Source: Blastomussa wellsi | Taxonomy: Eukaryota > Cnidaria > Anthozoa > Scleractinia > Plerogyridae | DNA length: 64,000 bases | Reading direction: 5' to 3' | Assembly: GCA_947652115.1 (NCBI GenBank) | Contig: OX393565.1 | Span: forward strand, 17,333,253-17,397,252 | Shown: positions 34,023 to 47,800 of the stretch, in pieces | Layout: each line of letters begins with the position of its first letter | Position numbering within the stretch: the stretch's first letter is position 1 | Translations under genes and position numbers: made by a program | The notes under the pieces: generated by a model | What the model saw: the letters and a program-made list of their open reading frames with translations, nothing else | Database searches by the model: none | Told to the model about the DNA's origin: nothing

Positions 34023-35180
34023 TTTTTTAAGAATTCTTTATTCTTAAAAAAATGTGATCAAATTGCTTATTTCTTTACATCGAAACCCATAACCAGTCAA
34101 TATTGCTTAACGTAGTCAAAATTGGACCCCTATAAAGTATAAATGGCGATAGATTTTAGCATCTTCTACCCATCCAAAGTACAAGAATGACTTGTAAGAC
34201 TGTAAGATCTGCATACCCTTACCCACAACGCAAAGTTTGGGTGCCAGCGATGGCGTCGACTGTTTAGGAAAAGGAAATTAGCGGCGGCGCAACTCCTGAA
34301 GCACGTTAATTATTTCAAACTTTATCTTCCCGCTTCATATTTTATACTGAGATTTCAAAGGACTGAACAACCCGAAGCTTTGGTAAAGACACACGACGAA
34401 ACAAGCTCGACGAAAGCGCCTCAATAGAACCTGTTTCTACGCTATTAAAAAGATATCCCGAAAACGAGGCTACAAATTCTATTCTGATGATGTCACGGTT
34501 CGCAGTTATGCTATCTGTGATTGGTTAGAAAGATTTAACCCAATCAGAAGCGCTTTCCAGGTACTGTACATGTACGCTCGCTGTTCAAATGTTTTATCAG
34601 TTGACTAGCTGAAAACACTCACGATGGTTTTGCAAACCTGGCTTAAACAGAAAAAGAAAACTTACTAATACCGAGACAATTATCAATCAACTCAGATGTG
34701 GATAGTAACGAAATTTAGCGTAATATTTTTCTTTGATGGTGTAAATCAGTATGAATTGTGTGCTTTTTACTTCTCAAATTTAGTGGGCGTTCGTTTGGGA
34801 TCAATCCGGAATAAGAGTAATTGAAATAATGCAAGTAAGCGTTTGTTTGAGAGCTTTCGCAATCCGGAATACTTGGATATCCATTCCGAAATATATTTCG
34901 GAATATATTCTTATTTCGGAATATCCCCAACAAACGGGCCTTTAGAGTTTAACTTTCGGGGTACGACGGTGTTCTAAACCCTCAAAGTGTTGTGACAACT
35001 CAGTTCTTGAACATTGTCTACTCGGCCTAAGGGGATAGTTTGAGGGGGGTTTCTAAACATATTGACATGGCAAGAAGATGGAAAGGGAAAACGAGGTAAT
35101 GATTTTTTTGGGGGAAAGATATCGATGGTTGCTTTCCTTCTCCTTAATATTGTTAGTGGCTGCTATTATCGGCTCTGCGT

Positions 35181-35210
35181 TTAACCCTTTACTGCCCAAG
35201 GGGTCTCCCT

Positions 35211-35257
<47 letters not shown>

Positions 35258-35281
35258 CACGCTTGGGCAGGAAAGGGTTAA
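35181..35281. mobile_element. piggyBac-like MITE, first of a pair
   Basis: Same element at the same site as 31237. Followed by a 13-bp spacer and a second copy. Confidence 0.9.
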
Positions 35282-35294
35282 GGGAGATAGTTTT

Positions 35295-35324
35295 TTAACC
35301 CTTTACTGCCCAAGGGGTCTCCCT

Positions 35325-35371
<47 letters not shown>

Positions 35372-35395
35372 CACGCTTGGGCAGGAAAGGGTTAA
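35295..35395. mobile_element. piggyBac-like MITE, second of a pair
   Basis: Identical copy in the same orientation, bounded by TTAA. Confidence 0.9.
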
Positions 35396-35789
35396 TGATG
35401 TGCTCAGCTTTCTGTCAATAGCTGTTTGTTTCATTCAAGGGTATCAGTATTTGTGAAAAAGAAAATATGTGCACACCCACTTTTCATTATTTAACACGTC
35501 ACGACTTCACGTGAGTATAGCATCTCCTTGCTAAAAAACAAAAGAAAGATCTTTTGATAAGTAATCAAATTAAATTATCCCAGGACCATACGCCATAAGT
35601 CTAATCCAGTCGATTCTTTTTTCTCAAATTTTGATTTTACCTTCTGGTGATAAAGCTCGTGCTTAGTCGATAGCGACCCAGTGTTATTTGGTCGCTCTTT
35701 CGCGTTCAAAATAAGTGCAATACTAATGTCTTCTTTGAATTGATTTGAGACGAGAAACAATGGTTCCTTTTGTATTTTAAAATACATGT

Positions 35790-35854
35790 TGTCACTTCCG
35801 GCAGGCTGTCGAGGCTCGCACGATTGACCTGTTAAATTTGTTGGTTTATCGTCA
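35790..35854 (+). promoter_or_regulatory. Conserved upstream pol III promoter region of SRP RNA (example, copy 6)
   Basis: The 65 bp before each gene is conserved even at diverged copy 1: CTTCCGGCAGG, then GGCTCGCA near -40, GATTGACCTG near -33 and AT-rich TTAAATTTG near -23. Further upstream copy 1 differs strongly. An upstream TATA-like and PSE-like element supplementing the internal A box is known for 7SL in other animals. The functional role here is inferred. Confidence 0.6.
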
Positions 35855-36149
35855 GCCGGGCGTAGTGGCGCACGCCTGTAATCCAGCTGCTTGGAGGCTG
35901 GGGTGTCTGAACGGCTTGAGGGCGGGATTCCTGGAAGTGGCCGTCCTATGTAGATCGGGTGTCCATGCTAAGTTTGGCGTCAATATGGTGAACACAAAGG
36001 AGTTTGAGTTCCCCAGGTTGGTTAAAGAGGAGCGAACCGGTCCAGGGTGGAAACACAGCAGGCAAAAGCTCCCGCGTCAAACAGTAGTGGGATAGCATCC
36101 GTGAATAGGCGACTGCTCGCAGCCCGATCGAGATAGTCGAACTCGACCC
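35855..36149 (+). ncRNA. SRP RNA (7SL), copy 6, reference for the canonical class
   Basis: RNA scaffold of the signal recognition particle, which pauses translation and targets ribosomes to the ER. The 5' part GCCGGGCGTAGTGG...CCTGTAATCC is the Alu domain with the TGTAAT turn bound by SRP9/14. ATCGGGTGTCC and GTCAATATGGTGAAC enter the S domain. GAACACAAA-GGAG-TTTGAGTTC forms helix 6 with its GNAR loop (SRP19 contact). GAACCGGTCCAGGGT-GGAA-AC followed by AGCAGG is helix 8 with the symmetric loop (SRP54 contact) and GGAA tetraloop. GTGAATAG closes helix 5, and the 3' end is CGACCC before TTTTTT. Size 295 nt, like animal 7SL (about 300). Transcribed by RNA polymerase III. Confidence 0.96.
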
Positions 36150-36155
36150 TTTTTT
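36150..36155 (+). terminator. Pol III T-run terminator (example, copy 6)
   Basis: Six T directly after CGACCC, present in every copy (seven T in copies 1 and 2). Confidence 0.9.
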
Positions 36156-37770
36156 AAGAATTCTTTATTCTTAAAAAAATGTGATCAAATTGCTTATTTC
36201 TTTACATCGAAACCCATAACCAGTCAATATTGCTTAACGTAGTCAAAATTGGACCCCTATAAAGCATAAATGGCGATAGATTTTAGCATCTTCTACCCAT
36301 CCAAAGTACAAGAATGACTTGTAAGACTGTAAGATCTGCATACCCTTACCCACAACGCAAAGTTTGGGTGCCAGCGATGGCGTCGACTGTTTAGGAAAAG
36401 GAAATTAGCGGCGGCGCAACTCCTGAAGCACGTTAATTATTTCAAACTTTATCTTCCCGCTTCATATTTTATACTGAGATTTCAAAGGACTCAACAACCC
36501 GAAGCTTTGGTAAAGACACACGACGAAACAAGCTCGACGAAAGCGCCTCAATAGAACCTGTTTCTACGCTATTAAAAAGATATCCCGAAAACGAGGCTAC
36601 AAATTCTATTCTGATGATGTCACGGTTCGCAGTTATGCTATCTGTGATTGGTTAGAAAGATTTAACCCAATCAGAAGCGCCTTCCAGGTACTGTACATGT
36701 ACGCTCGCTGTTCAAATGTTTTATCAGTTGACTAGCTGAAAACACTCACGATGGTTTTGCAAACCTGGCTTAAACAGAAAAAGAAAACTTACTAATACCG
36801 AGACAATTATCAATCAACTCAGATGTGGATAGTAACGAAATTTAGCGTAATATTTTTCTTTGATGGTGTAAATCAGTATGAATTGTGTGCTTTTTACTTC
36901 TGAAATTTAGTGGGCGTTCGTTTGGGATCGATCCGGAATAAGAGTAATTGAAATAATGCAAGTAAGCGTTTGTTTGAGAGCTTTCGCAATCCGGAGTACT
37001 TGGATATCCATTCCGAAATATATTTCGGAATATATTCTTATTTCGGAATATCCCCAACAAACGGGCCTTTAGAGTTTAACTTTCGGGGTACGACGGTGTT
37101 CTAAACCCTCAAAGTGTTGTGACAACTCAGTTCTTGAACATTGTCTACTCGGCCTAAGGGGATAGTTTGAGGGGGGTTTCTAAACATATTGACATGGCAA
37201 GAAGATGGAAAGGGAAAACGAGGTAATGATTTTTTTGGGGGAAAGATATCGATGGTTGCTTTCCTTCTCATTAATATTGTTAGTGGCTGCTATTATCGGC
37301 TCTGCGTTAAATGATGTGCTCAGCTTTCTGTCAATAGCTGTTTGTTTCATTCAAGGGTATCAGTATTTGTGAAAAAGAAAATATGTGCACACCCACTTTT
37401 CATTATTTAACTCGTCACGACTTCACGTGATGATAGCATCTCCTTGCTAAAAAACAAAAGAAAGATCTTTTGATAAGTAATCAAATTAAATTATCCCAGG
37501 ACCATACGCCATAAGTCTAGTCCAGTCGATTCTTTCTTCTCAAATTTTGATTTTACCTTCTGGTAATAAAGCTCGTGCTTAGTCGATAGCGACCCAGTGT
37601 TATTTGGTCGCTCTTTCGCGTTCAAAATAAGTGCAATACTAATGTCTTCTTTGAATTGATTTGAGACGAGAAACAATGGTTCCTTTTGTATTTTAAAATA
37701 CATGTTGTCACTTCCGGCAGGCTGTCGAGGCTCGCACGATTGACCTGTTAAATTTGTTGGTTTATCGTCA

Positions 37771-38065
37771 GCCGGGCGTAGTGGCGCACGCCTGTAATCC
37801 AGCTGCTTGGAGGCTGGGGTGTCTGAACGGCTTGAGGGCGGGATTCCTGGAAGTGGCCGTCCTATGTAGATCGGGTGTCCATGCTAAGTTTGGCGTCAAT
37901 ATGGTGAACACAAAGGAGTTTGAGTTCCCCAGGTTGGTTAAAGAGGAGCGAACCGGTCCGGGGTGGAAACACAGCAGGCAAAAGCTCCCGCGACAAACAG
38001 TAGTGGGATAGCATCCCTGAAAAGGCGACTGCTCGCAGCCCGATCGAGATAGTCGAACTCGACCC
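37771..38065 (+). ncRNA. SRP RNA (7SL), copy 7, variant class
   Basis: TCCGGGGTGG (A to G at nt 190) and CATCCCTGAAAAGG. Private CGCGACAAACAG (T to A). Helix 6 and the GGAA loop are intact. Confidence 0.9.
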
Positions 38066-39658
38066 TTTTTTAAGAATTCTTTATTCTTAAAAAAATGTGA
38101 TCAAATTGCTTATTTGTTTACATCGAAACCCATAACCAGTCAATATTGCTTAACGTAGTCAAAATTGGACCCCTATAAAGTATAAATGGCGATAGATTTT
38201 AGCATCTTCTACCCATCCAAAGTACAAGAATGACTTGTAAGACTGTAAGATCTGCATACCCTTACCCACAACGCAAAGTTTGGGTGCCAGCGATGGCGTC
38301 GACTGTTTAGGAAAAGGAAATTAGCGGCGGCGCAACTCCTGAAGCACGTTAATTATTTCAAACTTTATCTTCCCGCTTCATATTTTATACTGAGATTTCA
38401 AAGGACTGAACAACCCGAAGCTTTGGTAAAGACACACGACGAAACAAGCTCGACGAAAGCGCCTCAATAGAACCTGTTTCTACGCTATTAAAAAGATATC
38501 CCGAAGACGAGGCTACAAATTCTATTCTGATGATGTCACGGTTCGCAGTTATGCTATCTGTGATTGGTTAGAAAGATTTAACCCAATCAGAAGCGCTTTC
38601 CAGGTACTGTACATGTACGCTCGCTGTTCAAATGTTTTATCAGTTGACTAGCTGAAAACACTCACGATGGTTTTGCAAACCTGGCTTAAACAGAAAAAGA
38701 AAACTTACTAATACCGAGACAATTATCAATCAAATCAGATGTGGATAGTAACGAAATTTAGCGTAATATTTTTCTTTGATGGTGTAAATCAGTATGAATT
38801 GTGTGCTTTTTACTTCTCAAATTTAGTGGGCGTTCGTTTGGGATCGATCCGGAATAAGAGTTATTGAAATAATGCAAGTAAGCGTTTGTTTGAGAGCTTT
38901 CGCATTCCGGAGTACTTGGATATCCATTCCGAAATATATTTCGGAATATATTCTTATTTCGGAATATCCCCAACAAACGGGCCTTTAGAGTTTAACTTTC
39001 GGGGTACGACGGTGTTCTAAACCCTCAAAGTGTTGTGACAACTCAGTTCTTGAACATTGTCTACTCGGCCTAAGGGGATAGTTTGAGGGGGCTTTCTAAA
39101 CATATTGACATGGCAAGAAGATGGAAAGGGAAAAAGAGGTAATGATTTTTTTGGGGGAAAGATATCGATGGTTAGTGGCTGCTATTATCGGCTCTGCGTT
39201 TAATGATGTGCTCAGCTTTCTGTCAATAGCTGTTTCATTCAAGGGTATCAGTATTTGTGAAAAAGAAAATATGTGCACACCCACTTTTCATTATTTAACA
39301 CGTCACGACTTCACGTGAGGATAGCATCTCCTTGCTAAAAAACAAAAGAAAGATCTTTTGATAAGTAATCAAATTAAATTATCCCAGGACCATACGCCAT
39401 AAGTCTAGTCCAGTCGATTCTTTTTTCTCAAATTTTGATTTTACCTTCTGGTGATAAAGCTCGTGCTTAGTCGATAGCGACCCAGTGTTATTTGGTCGCT
39501 CTTTCGCGTTCAAAATAAGTGCAATACTAATGTCTTCTTTGAACTGATTTGAGACGAGAAACAATGGTTCCTTTTGTATTTTAAAATACATGTTGTCACT
39601 TCCGGCAGGCTGTCGAGGCTCGCACGATTGACCTGTTAAATTTGTTGGTTTATCGTCA

Positions 39659-39953
39659 GCCGGGCGTAGTGGCGCACGCCTGTAATCCAGCTGCTTGGAG
39701 GCTGGGGTGTCTGAACGGCTTGAGGGCGGGATTCCTGGAAGTGGCCGTCCTATGTAGATCGGGTGTCCATGCTAAGTTTGGCGTCAATATGGTGAACACA
39801 AAGGAGTTTGAGTTCCCCAGGTTGGTTAAAGAGGAGCGAACCGGTCCAGGGTGGAAACACAGCAGGCAAAAGCTCCCGCGTCAAACAGTAGTGGGATAGC
39901 ATCCGTGAATAGGCGACTGCTCGCAGCCCGATCGAGATAGTCGAACTCGACCC
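39659..39953 (+). ncRNA. SRP RNA (7SL), copy 8
   Basis: Canonical class; I see no difference from copy 6 at the diagnostic sites. Confidence 0.93.
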
Positions 39954-41111
39954 TTTTTTAAGAATTCTTTATTCTTAAAAAAATGTGATCAAATTGCTTA
40001 TTTCTTTACATCGAAACCCATAACCAGTCAATATTGCTTAACGTAGTCAAAATTGGACCCCTATAAAGCATAAATGGCGATAGATTTTAGCATCTTCTAC
40101 CCATCCAAAGTACAAGAATGACTTGTAAGACTGTAAGATCTGCATACCCTTACCCACAACGCAAAGTTTGGGTGCCAGCGATGGCGTCGACTGTTTAGGA
40201 AAAGGAAATTAGCGGCGGCGCAACTCCTGAAGCACGTTAATTATTTCAAACTTTATCTTCCCGCTTCATATTTTATACTGAGATTTCAAAGGACGCAACA
40301 ACCCGAAGCTTTGGTAAAGACACACGACGAAACAAGGTCGACGAAAGCGCCTCAATAGAACCTGTTTCTACGCTATTAAAAAGATATCCCGAAAACGAGG
40401 CTACAAATTCTATTCTGATGATGTCACGGTTCGCAGTTATGCTATCTGTGATTGGTTAGAAAGATTTAACCCAATCAGAAGCGCTTTCCAGGTACTGTAC
40501 ATGTACGCTCGCTGTTCAAATGTTTTATCAGTTGACTAGCTGAAAACACTCACGATGGTTTTGCAAACCTGGCTTAAACAGAAAAAGAAAACTTACTAAT
40601 ACCGAGACAATTATCAATCAACTCAGATGTGGATAGTAACGAAATTTAGCGTAATATTTTTCTTTGATGGTGTAAATCAGTATGAATTGTGTGCTTTTTA
40701 CTTCTCAAATTTAGTGGGCGTTCGTTTGGGATCAATCCGGAATAAGAGTAATTGAAATAATGCAAGTAAGCGTTTGTTTGAGAGCTTTCGCAATCCGGAG
40801 TACTTGGATATCCATTCCGAAATATATTTCGGAATATATTCTTATTTCGGAATATCCCCAACAAACGGGCCTTTAGAGTTTAACTTTCGGGGTACGACGG
40901 TGTTCTAAACCCTCAAAGTGTTGTGACAACTCAGTTCTTGAACATTGTCTACTCGGCCTAAGGGGATAGTTTGAGGGGGGTTTCTAAACATATTGACATG
41001 GCAAGAAGATGGAAAGGGAAAACGAGGTAATGATTTTTTTGGGGGAAAGATATCGATGGTTGCTTTCCTTCTCCTTAATATTGTTAGTGGCTGCTATTAT
41101 CGGCTCTGCGT

Positions 41112-41141
41112 TTAACCCTTTACTGCCCAAGGGGTCTCCCT

Positions 41142-41188
<47 letters not shown>

Positions 41189-41212
41189 CACGCTTGGGCA
41201 GGAAAGGGTTAA
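41112..41212. mobile_element. piggyBac-like MITE, duplicated pair, first
   Basis: Counterpart of 35181-35281 at exactly 5931 bp. Confidence 0.9.
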
Positions 41213-41225
41213 GGGAGATAGTTTT

Positions 41226-41255
41226 TTAACCCTTTACTGCCCAAGGGGTCTCCCT

Positions 41256-41302
<47 letters not shown>

Positions 41303-41326
41303 CACGCTTGGGCAGGAAAGGGTTAA
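41226..41326. mobile_element. piggyBac-like MITE, duplicated pair, second
   Basis: Counterpart of 35295-35395 at exactly 5931 bp. Confidence 0.9.
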
Positions 41327-41785
41327 TGATGTGCTCAGCTTTCTGTCAATAGCTGTTTGTTTCATTCAAGGGTATCAGTATTTGTGAAAAAGAAAATATG
41401 TGCACACCCACTTTTCATTATTTAACACGTCACGACTTCACGTGAGTATAGCATCTCCTTGCTAAAAAACAAAAGAAAGATCTTTTGATAAGTAATCAAA
41501 TTAAATTATCCCAGGACCATACGCCATAAGTCTAATCCAGTCGATTCTTTTTTCTCAAATTTTGATTTTACCTTCTGGTGATAAAGCTCGTGCTTAGTCG
41601 ATAGCGACCCAGTGTTATTTGGTCGCTCTTTCGCGTTCAAAATAAGTGCAATACTAATGTCTTCTTTGAATTGATTTGAGACGAGAAACAATGGTTCCTT
41701 TTGTATTTTAAAATACATGTTTTCACTTCCGGCAGGCTGTCGAGGCTCGCACGATTGACCTGTTAAATTTGTTGGTTTATCGTCA

Positions 41786-42080
41786 GCCGGGCGTAGTGGC
41801 GCACGCCTGTAATCCAGCTGCTTGGAGGCTGGGGTGTCTGAACGGCTTGAGGGCGGGATTCCTGGAAGTGGCCGTCCTATGTAGATCGGGTGTCCATGCT
41901 AAGTTTGGCGTCAATATGGTGAACACAAAGGAGTTTGAGTTCCCCAGGTTGGTTAAAGAGGAGCGAACCGGTCCAGGGTGGAAACACAGCAGGCAAAAGC
42001 TCCCGCGTCAAACAGTAGTGGGATAGCATCCGTGAATAGGCGACTGCTCGCAGCCCGATCGAGATAGTCGAACTCGACCC
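41786..42080 (+). ncRNA. SRP RNA (7SL), copy 9
   Basis: Canonical class. Partner of copy 6 in the 5931-bp higher-order duplication. Confidence 0.93.
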
Positions 42081-43701
42081 TTTTTTAAGAATTCTTTATT
42101 CTTAAAAAAATGTGATCAAATTGCTTATTTCTTTACATCGAAACCCATAACCAGTCAATATTGCTTAACGTAGTCAAAATTGGACCCCTATAAAGCATAA
42201 ATGGCGATAGATTTTAGCATCTTCTACCCATCCAAAGTACAAGAATGACTTGTAAGACTGTAAGATCTGCATACCCTTACCCACAACGCAAAGTTTGGGT
42301 GCCAGCGATGGCGTCGACTGTTTAGGAAAAGGAAATTAGCGGCGGCGCAACTCCTGAAGCACGTTAATTATTTCAAACTTTATCTTCCCGCTTCATATTT
42401 TATACTGAGATTTCAAAGGACGCAACAACCCGAAGCTTTGGTAAAGACACACGACGAAACAAGCTCGACGAAAGCGCCTCAATAGAACCTGTTTCTACGC
42501 TATTAAAAAGATATCCCGAAAACGAGGCTACAAATTCTATTCTGATGATGTCACGGTTCGCAGTTATGCTATCTGTGATTGGTTAGAAAGATTTAACCCA
42601 ATCAGAAGCGCCTTCCAGGTACTGTACATGTACGCTCGCTGTTCAAATGTTTTATCAGTTGACTAGCTGAAAACACTCACGATGGTTTTGCAAACCTGGC
42701 TTAAACAGAAAAAGAAAACTTACTAATACCGAGACAATTATCAATCAACTCAGATGTGGATAGTAACGAAATTTAGCGTAATATTTTTCTTTGATGGTGT
42801 AAATCAGTATGAATTGTGTGCTTTTTACTTCTGAAATTTAGTGGGCGTTCGTTTGGGATCGATCCGGAATAAGAGTAATTGAAATAATGCAAGTAAGCGT
42901 TTGTTTGAGAGCTTTCGCAATCCGGAGTACTTGGATATCCATTCCGAAATATATTTCGGAATATATTCTTATTTCGGAATATCCCCAACAAACGGGCCTT
43001 TAGAGTTTAACTTTCGGGGTACGACGGTGTTCTAAACCCTCAAAGTGTTGTGACAACTCAGTTCTTGAACATTGTCTACTCGGCCTAAGGGGATAGTTTG
43101 AGGGGGGTTTCTAAACATATTGACATGGCAAGAAGATGGAAAGGGAAAACGAGGTAATGATTTTTTTGGGGGAAAGATATCGATGGTTGCTTTCCTTCTC
43201 ATTAATATTGTTAGTGGCTGCTATTATCGGCTCTGCGTTAAATGATGTGCTCAGCTTTCTGTCAATAGCTGTTTGTTTCATTCAAGGGTATCAGTATTTG
43301 TGAAAAAGAAAATATGTGCACACCCACTTTTCATTATTTAACTCGTCACGACTTCACGTGATGATAGCATCTCCTTGCTAAAAAACAAAAGAAAGATCTT
43401 TTGATAAGTAATCAAATTAAATTATCCCAGGACCATACGCCATAAGTCTAGTCCAGTCGATTCTTTCTTCTCAAATTTTGATTTTACCTTCTGGTAATAA
43501 AGCTCGTGCTTAGTCGATAGCGACCCAGTGTTATTTGGTCGCTCTTTCGCGTTCAAAATAAGTGCAATACTAATGTCTTCTTTGAATTGATTTGAGACGA
43601 GAAACAATGGTTCCTTTTGTATTTTAAAATACATGTTGTCACTTCCGGCAGGCTGTCGAGGCTCGCACGATTGACCTGTTAAATTTGTTGGTTTATCGTC
43701 A

Positions 43702-43996
43702 GCCGGGCGTAGTGGCGCACGCCTGTAATCCAGCTGCTTGGAGGCTGGGGTGTCTGAACGGCTTGAGGGCGGGATTCCTGGAAGTGGCCGTCCTATGTAG
43801 ATCGGGTGTCCATGCTAAGTTTGGCGTCAATATGGTGAACACAAAGGAGTTTGAGTTCCCCAGGTTGGTTAAAGAGGAGCGAACCGGTCCGGGGTGGAAA
43901 CACAGCAGGCAAAAGCTCCCGCGTCAAACAGTAGTGGGATAGCATCCCTGAAAAGGCGACTGCTCGCAGCCCGATCGAGATAGTCGAACTCGACCC
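43702..43996 (+). ncRNA. SRP RNA (7SL), copy 10, variant class
   Basis: Variant at nt 190, 247 and 252. Partner of copy 7 at 5931 bp, without copy 7's CGCGACAAAC change. Confidence 0.9.
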
Positions 43997-45589
43997 TTTT
44001 TTAAGAATTCTTTATTCTTAAAAAAATGTGATCAAATTGCTTATTTGTTTACATCGAAACCCATAACCAGTCAATATTGCTTAACGTAGTCAAAATTGGA
44101 CCCCTATAAAGTATAAATGGCGATAGATTTTAGCATCTTCTACCCATCCAAAGTACAAGAATGACTTGTAAGACTGTAAGATCTGCATACCCTTACCCAC
44201 AACGCAAAGTTTGGGTGCCAGCGATGGCGTCGACTGTTTAGGAAAAGGAAATTAGCGGCGGCGCAACTCCTGAAGCACGTTAATTATTTCAAACTTTATC
44301 TTCCCGCTTCATATTTTATACTGAGATTTCAAAGGACTGAACAACCCGAAGCTTTGGTAAAGACACACGACGAAACAAGCTCGACGAAAGCGCCTCAATA
44401 GAACCTGTTTCTACGCTATTAAAAAGATATCCCGAAGACGAGGCTACAAATTCTATTCTGATGATGTCACGGTTCGCAGTTATGCTATCTGTGATTGGTT
44501 AGAAAGATTTAACCCAATCAGAAGCGCTTTCCAGGTACTGTACATGTACGCTCGCTGTTCAAATGTTTTATCAGTTGACTAGCTGAAAACACTCACGATG
44601 GTTTTGCAAACCTGGCTTAAACAGAAAAAGAAAACTTACTAATACCGAGACAATTATCAATCAAATCAGATGTGGATAGTAACGAAATTTAGCGTAATAT
44701 TTTTCTTTGATGGTGTAAATCAGTATGAATTGTGTGCTTTTTACTTCTCAAATTTAGTGGGCGTTCGTTTGGGATCGATCCGGAATAAGAGTTATTGAAA
44801 TAATGCAAGTAAGCGTTTGTTTGAGAGCTTTCGCATTCCGGAGTACTTGGATATCCATTCCGAAATATATTTCGGAATATATTCTTATTTCGGAATATCC
44901 CCAACAAACGGGCCTTTAGAGTTTAACTTTCGGGGTACGACGGTGTTCTAAACCCTCAAAGTGTTGTGACAACTCAGTTCTTGAACATTGTCTACTCGGC
45001 CTAAGGGGATAGTTTGAGGGGGCTTTCTAAACATATTGACATGGCAAGAAGATGGAAAGGGAAAAAGAGGTAATGATTTTTTTGGGGGAAAGATATCGAT
45101 GGTTAGTGGCTGCTATTATCGGCTCTGCGTTTAATGATGTGCTCAGCTTTCTGTCAATAGCTGTTTCATTCAAGGGTATCAGTATTTGTGAAAAAGAAAA
45201 TATGTGCACACCCACTTTTCATTATTTAACACGTCACGACTTCACGTGAGGATAGCATCTCCTTGCTAAAAAACAAAAGAAAGATCTTTTGATAAGTAAT
45301 CAAATTAAATTATCCCAGGACCATACGCCATAAGTCTAGTCCAGTCGATTCTTTTTTCTCAAATTTTGATTTTACCTTCTGGTGATAAAGCTCGTGCTTA
45401 GTCGATAGCGACCCAGTGTTATTTGGTCGCTCTTTCGCGTTCAAAATAAGTGCAATACTAATGTCTTCTTTGAATTGATTTGAGACGAGAAACAATGGTT
45501 CCTTTTGTATTTTAAAATACATGTTGTCACTTCCGGCAGGCTGTCGAGGCTCGCACGATTGACCTGTTAAATTTGTTGGTTTATCGTCA

Positions 45590-45884
45590 GCCGGGCGTAG
45601 TGGCGCACGCCTGTAATCCAGCTGCTTGGAGGCTGGGGTGTCTGAACGGCTTGAGGGCGGGATTCCTGGAAGTGGCCGTCCTATGTAGATCGGGTGTCCA
45701 TGCTAAGTTTGGCGTCAATATGGTGAACACAAAGGAGTTTGAGTTCCCCAGGTTGGTTAAAGAGGAGCGAACCGGTCCAGGGTGGAAACACAGCAGGCAA
45801 AAGCTCCCGCGTCAAACAGTAGTGGGATAGCATCCGTGAATAGGCGACTGCTCGCAGCCCGATCGAGATAGTCGAACTCGACCC
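45590..45884 (+). ncRNA. SRP RNA (7SL), copy 11
   Basis: Canonical class. Partner of copy 8 at 5931 bp. Confidence 0.93.
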
Positions 45885-47505
45885 TTTTTTAAGAATTCTT
45901 TATTCTTAAAAAAATGTGATCAAATTGCTTATTTCTTTACATCGAAACCCATAACCAGTCAATATTGCTTAACGTAGTCAAAATTGGACCCCTATAAAGC
46001 ATAAATGGCGATAGATTTTAGCATCTTCTACCCATCCAAAGTACAAGAATGACTTGTAAGACTGTAAGATCTGCATACCCTTACCCACAACGCAAAGTTT
46101 GGGTGCCAGCGATGGCGTCGACTGTTTAGGAAAAGGAAATTAGCGGCGGCGCAACTCCTGAAGCACGTTAATTATTTCAAACTTTATCTTCCCGCTTCAT
46201 ATTTTATACTGAGATTTCAAAGGACGCAACAACCCGAAGCTTTGGTAAAGACACACGACGAAACAAGGTCGACGAAAGCGCCTCAATAGAACCTGTTTCT
46301 ACGCTATTAAAAAGATATCCCGAAAACGAGGCTACAAATTCTATTCTGATGATGTCACGGTTCGCAGTTATGCTATCTGTGATTGGTTAGAAAGATTTAA
46401 CCCAATCAGAAGCGCCTTCCAGGTACTGTACATGTACGCTCGCTGTTCAAATGTTTTATCAGTTGACTAGCTGAAAACACTCACGATGGTTTTGCAAACC
46501 TGGCTTAAACAGAAAAAGAAAACTTACTAATACCGAGACAATTATCAATCAACTCAGATGTGGATAGTAACGAAATTTAGCGTAATATTTTTCTTTGATG
46601 GTGTAAATTAGTATGAATTGTGTGCTTTTTACTTCTCAAATTTAGTGGGCGTTCGTTTGCGATCAATCCGGAATAAGAGTAATTGAAATAATGCAAGTAA
46701 GCGTTTGTTTGAGAGCTTTCGCAATCCGGAGTACTTGGATATCCATTCCGAAATATATTTCGGAATATATTCTTATTTCGGAATATCCCCAACAAACGGG
46801 CCTTTAGAGTTTAACTTTCGGGGTACGACGGTGTTCTAAACCCTCAAAGTGTTGTGACAACTCAGTTCTTGAACATTGTCTACTCGGCCTAAGGGGATAG
46901 TTTGAGGGGGCTTTCTAAACATATTGACATGGCAAGAAGATGGAAAGGGAAAACGAGGTAATGATTTTTTTGGGGGAAAGATATCGATGGTTGCTTTCCT
47001 TCTCATTAATATTGTTAGTGGCTGCTATTATCGGCTCTGCGTTAAATGATGTGCTCAGCTTTCTGTCAATAGCTGTTTGTTTCATTCAAGGGTATCAGTA
47101 TTTGTGAAAAAGAAAATATGTGCACACCCACTTTTCATTATTTAACACGTCACGACTTCACGTGAGGATAGCATCTCCTTGCTAAAAAACAAAAGAAAGA
47201 TCTTTTGATAAGTAATCAAATTAAATTATCCCAGGACCATACGCCATAAGTCTAGTCCAGTCGATTCTTTCTTCTCAAATTTTGATTTTACCTTCTGGTA
47301 ATAAAGCTCGTGCTTAGTCGATAGCGACCCAGTGTTATTTGGTCGCTCTTTCGCGTTCAAAATAAGTGCAATACTAATGTCTTCTTTGAATTGATTTGAG
47401 ACGAGAAACAATGGTTCCTTTTGTATTTTAAAATACATGTTGTCACTTCCGGCAGGCTGTCGAGGCTCGCACGATTGACCTGTTAAATTTGTTGGTTTAT
47501 CGTCA

Positions 47506-47800
47506 GCCGGGCGTAGTGGCGCACGCCTGTAATCCAGCTGCTTGGAGGCTGGGGTGTCTGAACGGCTTGAGGGCGGGATTCCTGGAAGTGGCCGTCCTAT
47601 GTAGATCGGGTGTCCATGCTAAGTTTGGCGTCAATATGGTGAACACAAAGGAGTTTGAGTTCCCCAGGTTGGTTAAAGAGGAGCGAACCGGTCCGGGGTG
47701 GAAACACAGCAGGCAAAAGCTCCCGCGTCAAACAGTAGTTGGATAGCATCCCTGAAAAGGCGACTGCTCGCAGCCCGATCGAGATAGTCGAACTCGACCC
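47506..47800 (+). ncRNA. SRP RNA (7SL), copy 12, variant class
   Basis: Variant bases as in copy 10 plus AGTAGTTGGATAG, a change otherwise found in canonical copies 3 and 5. This suggests exchange between classes. Confidence 0.9.
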
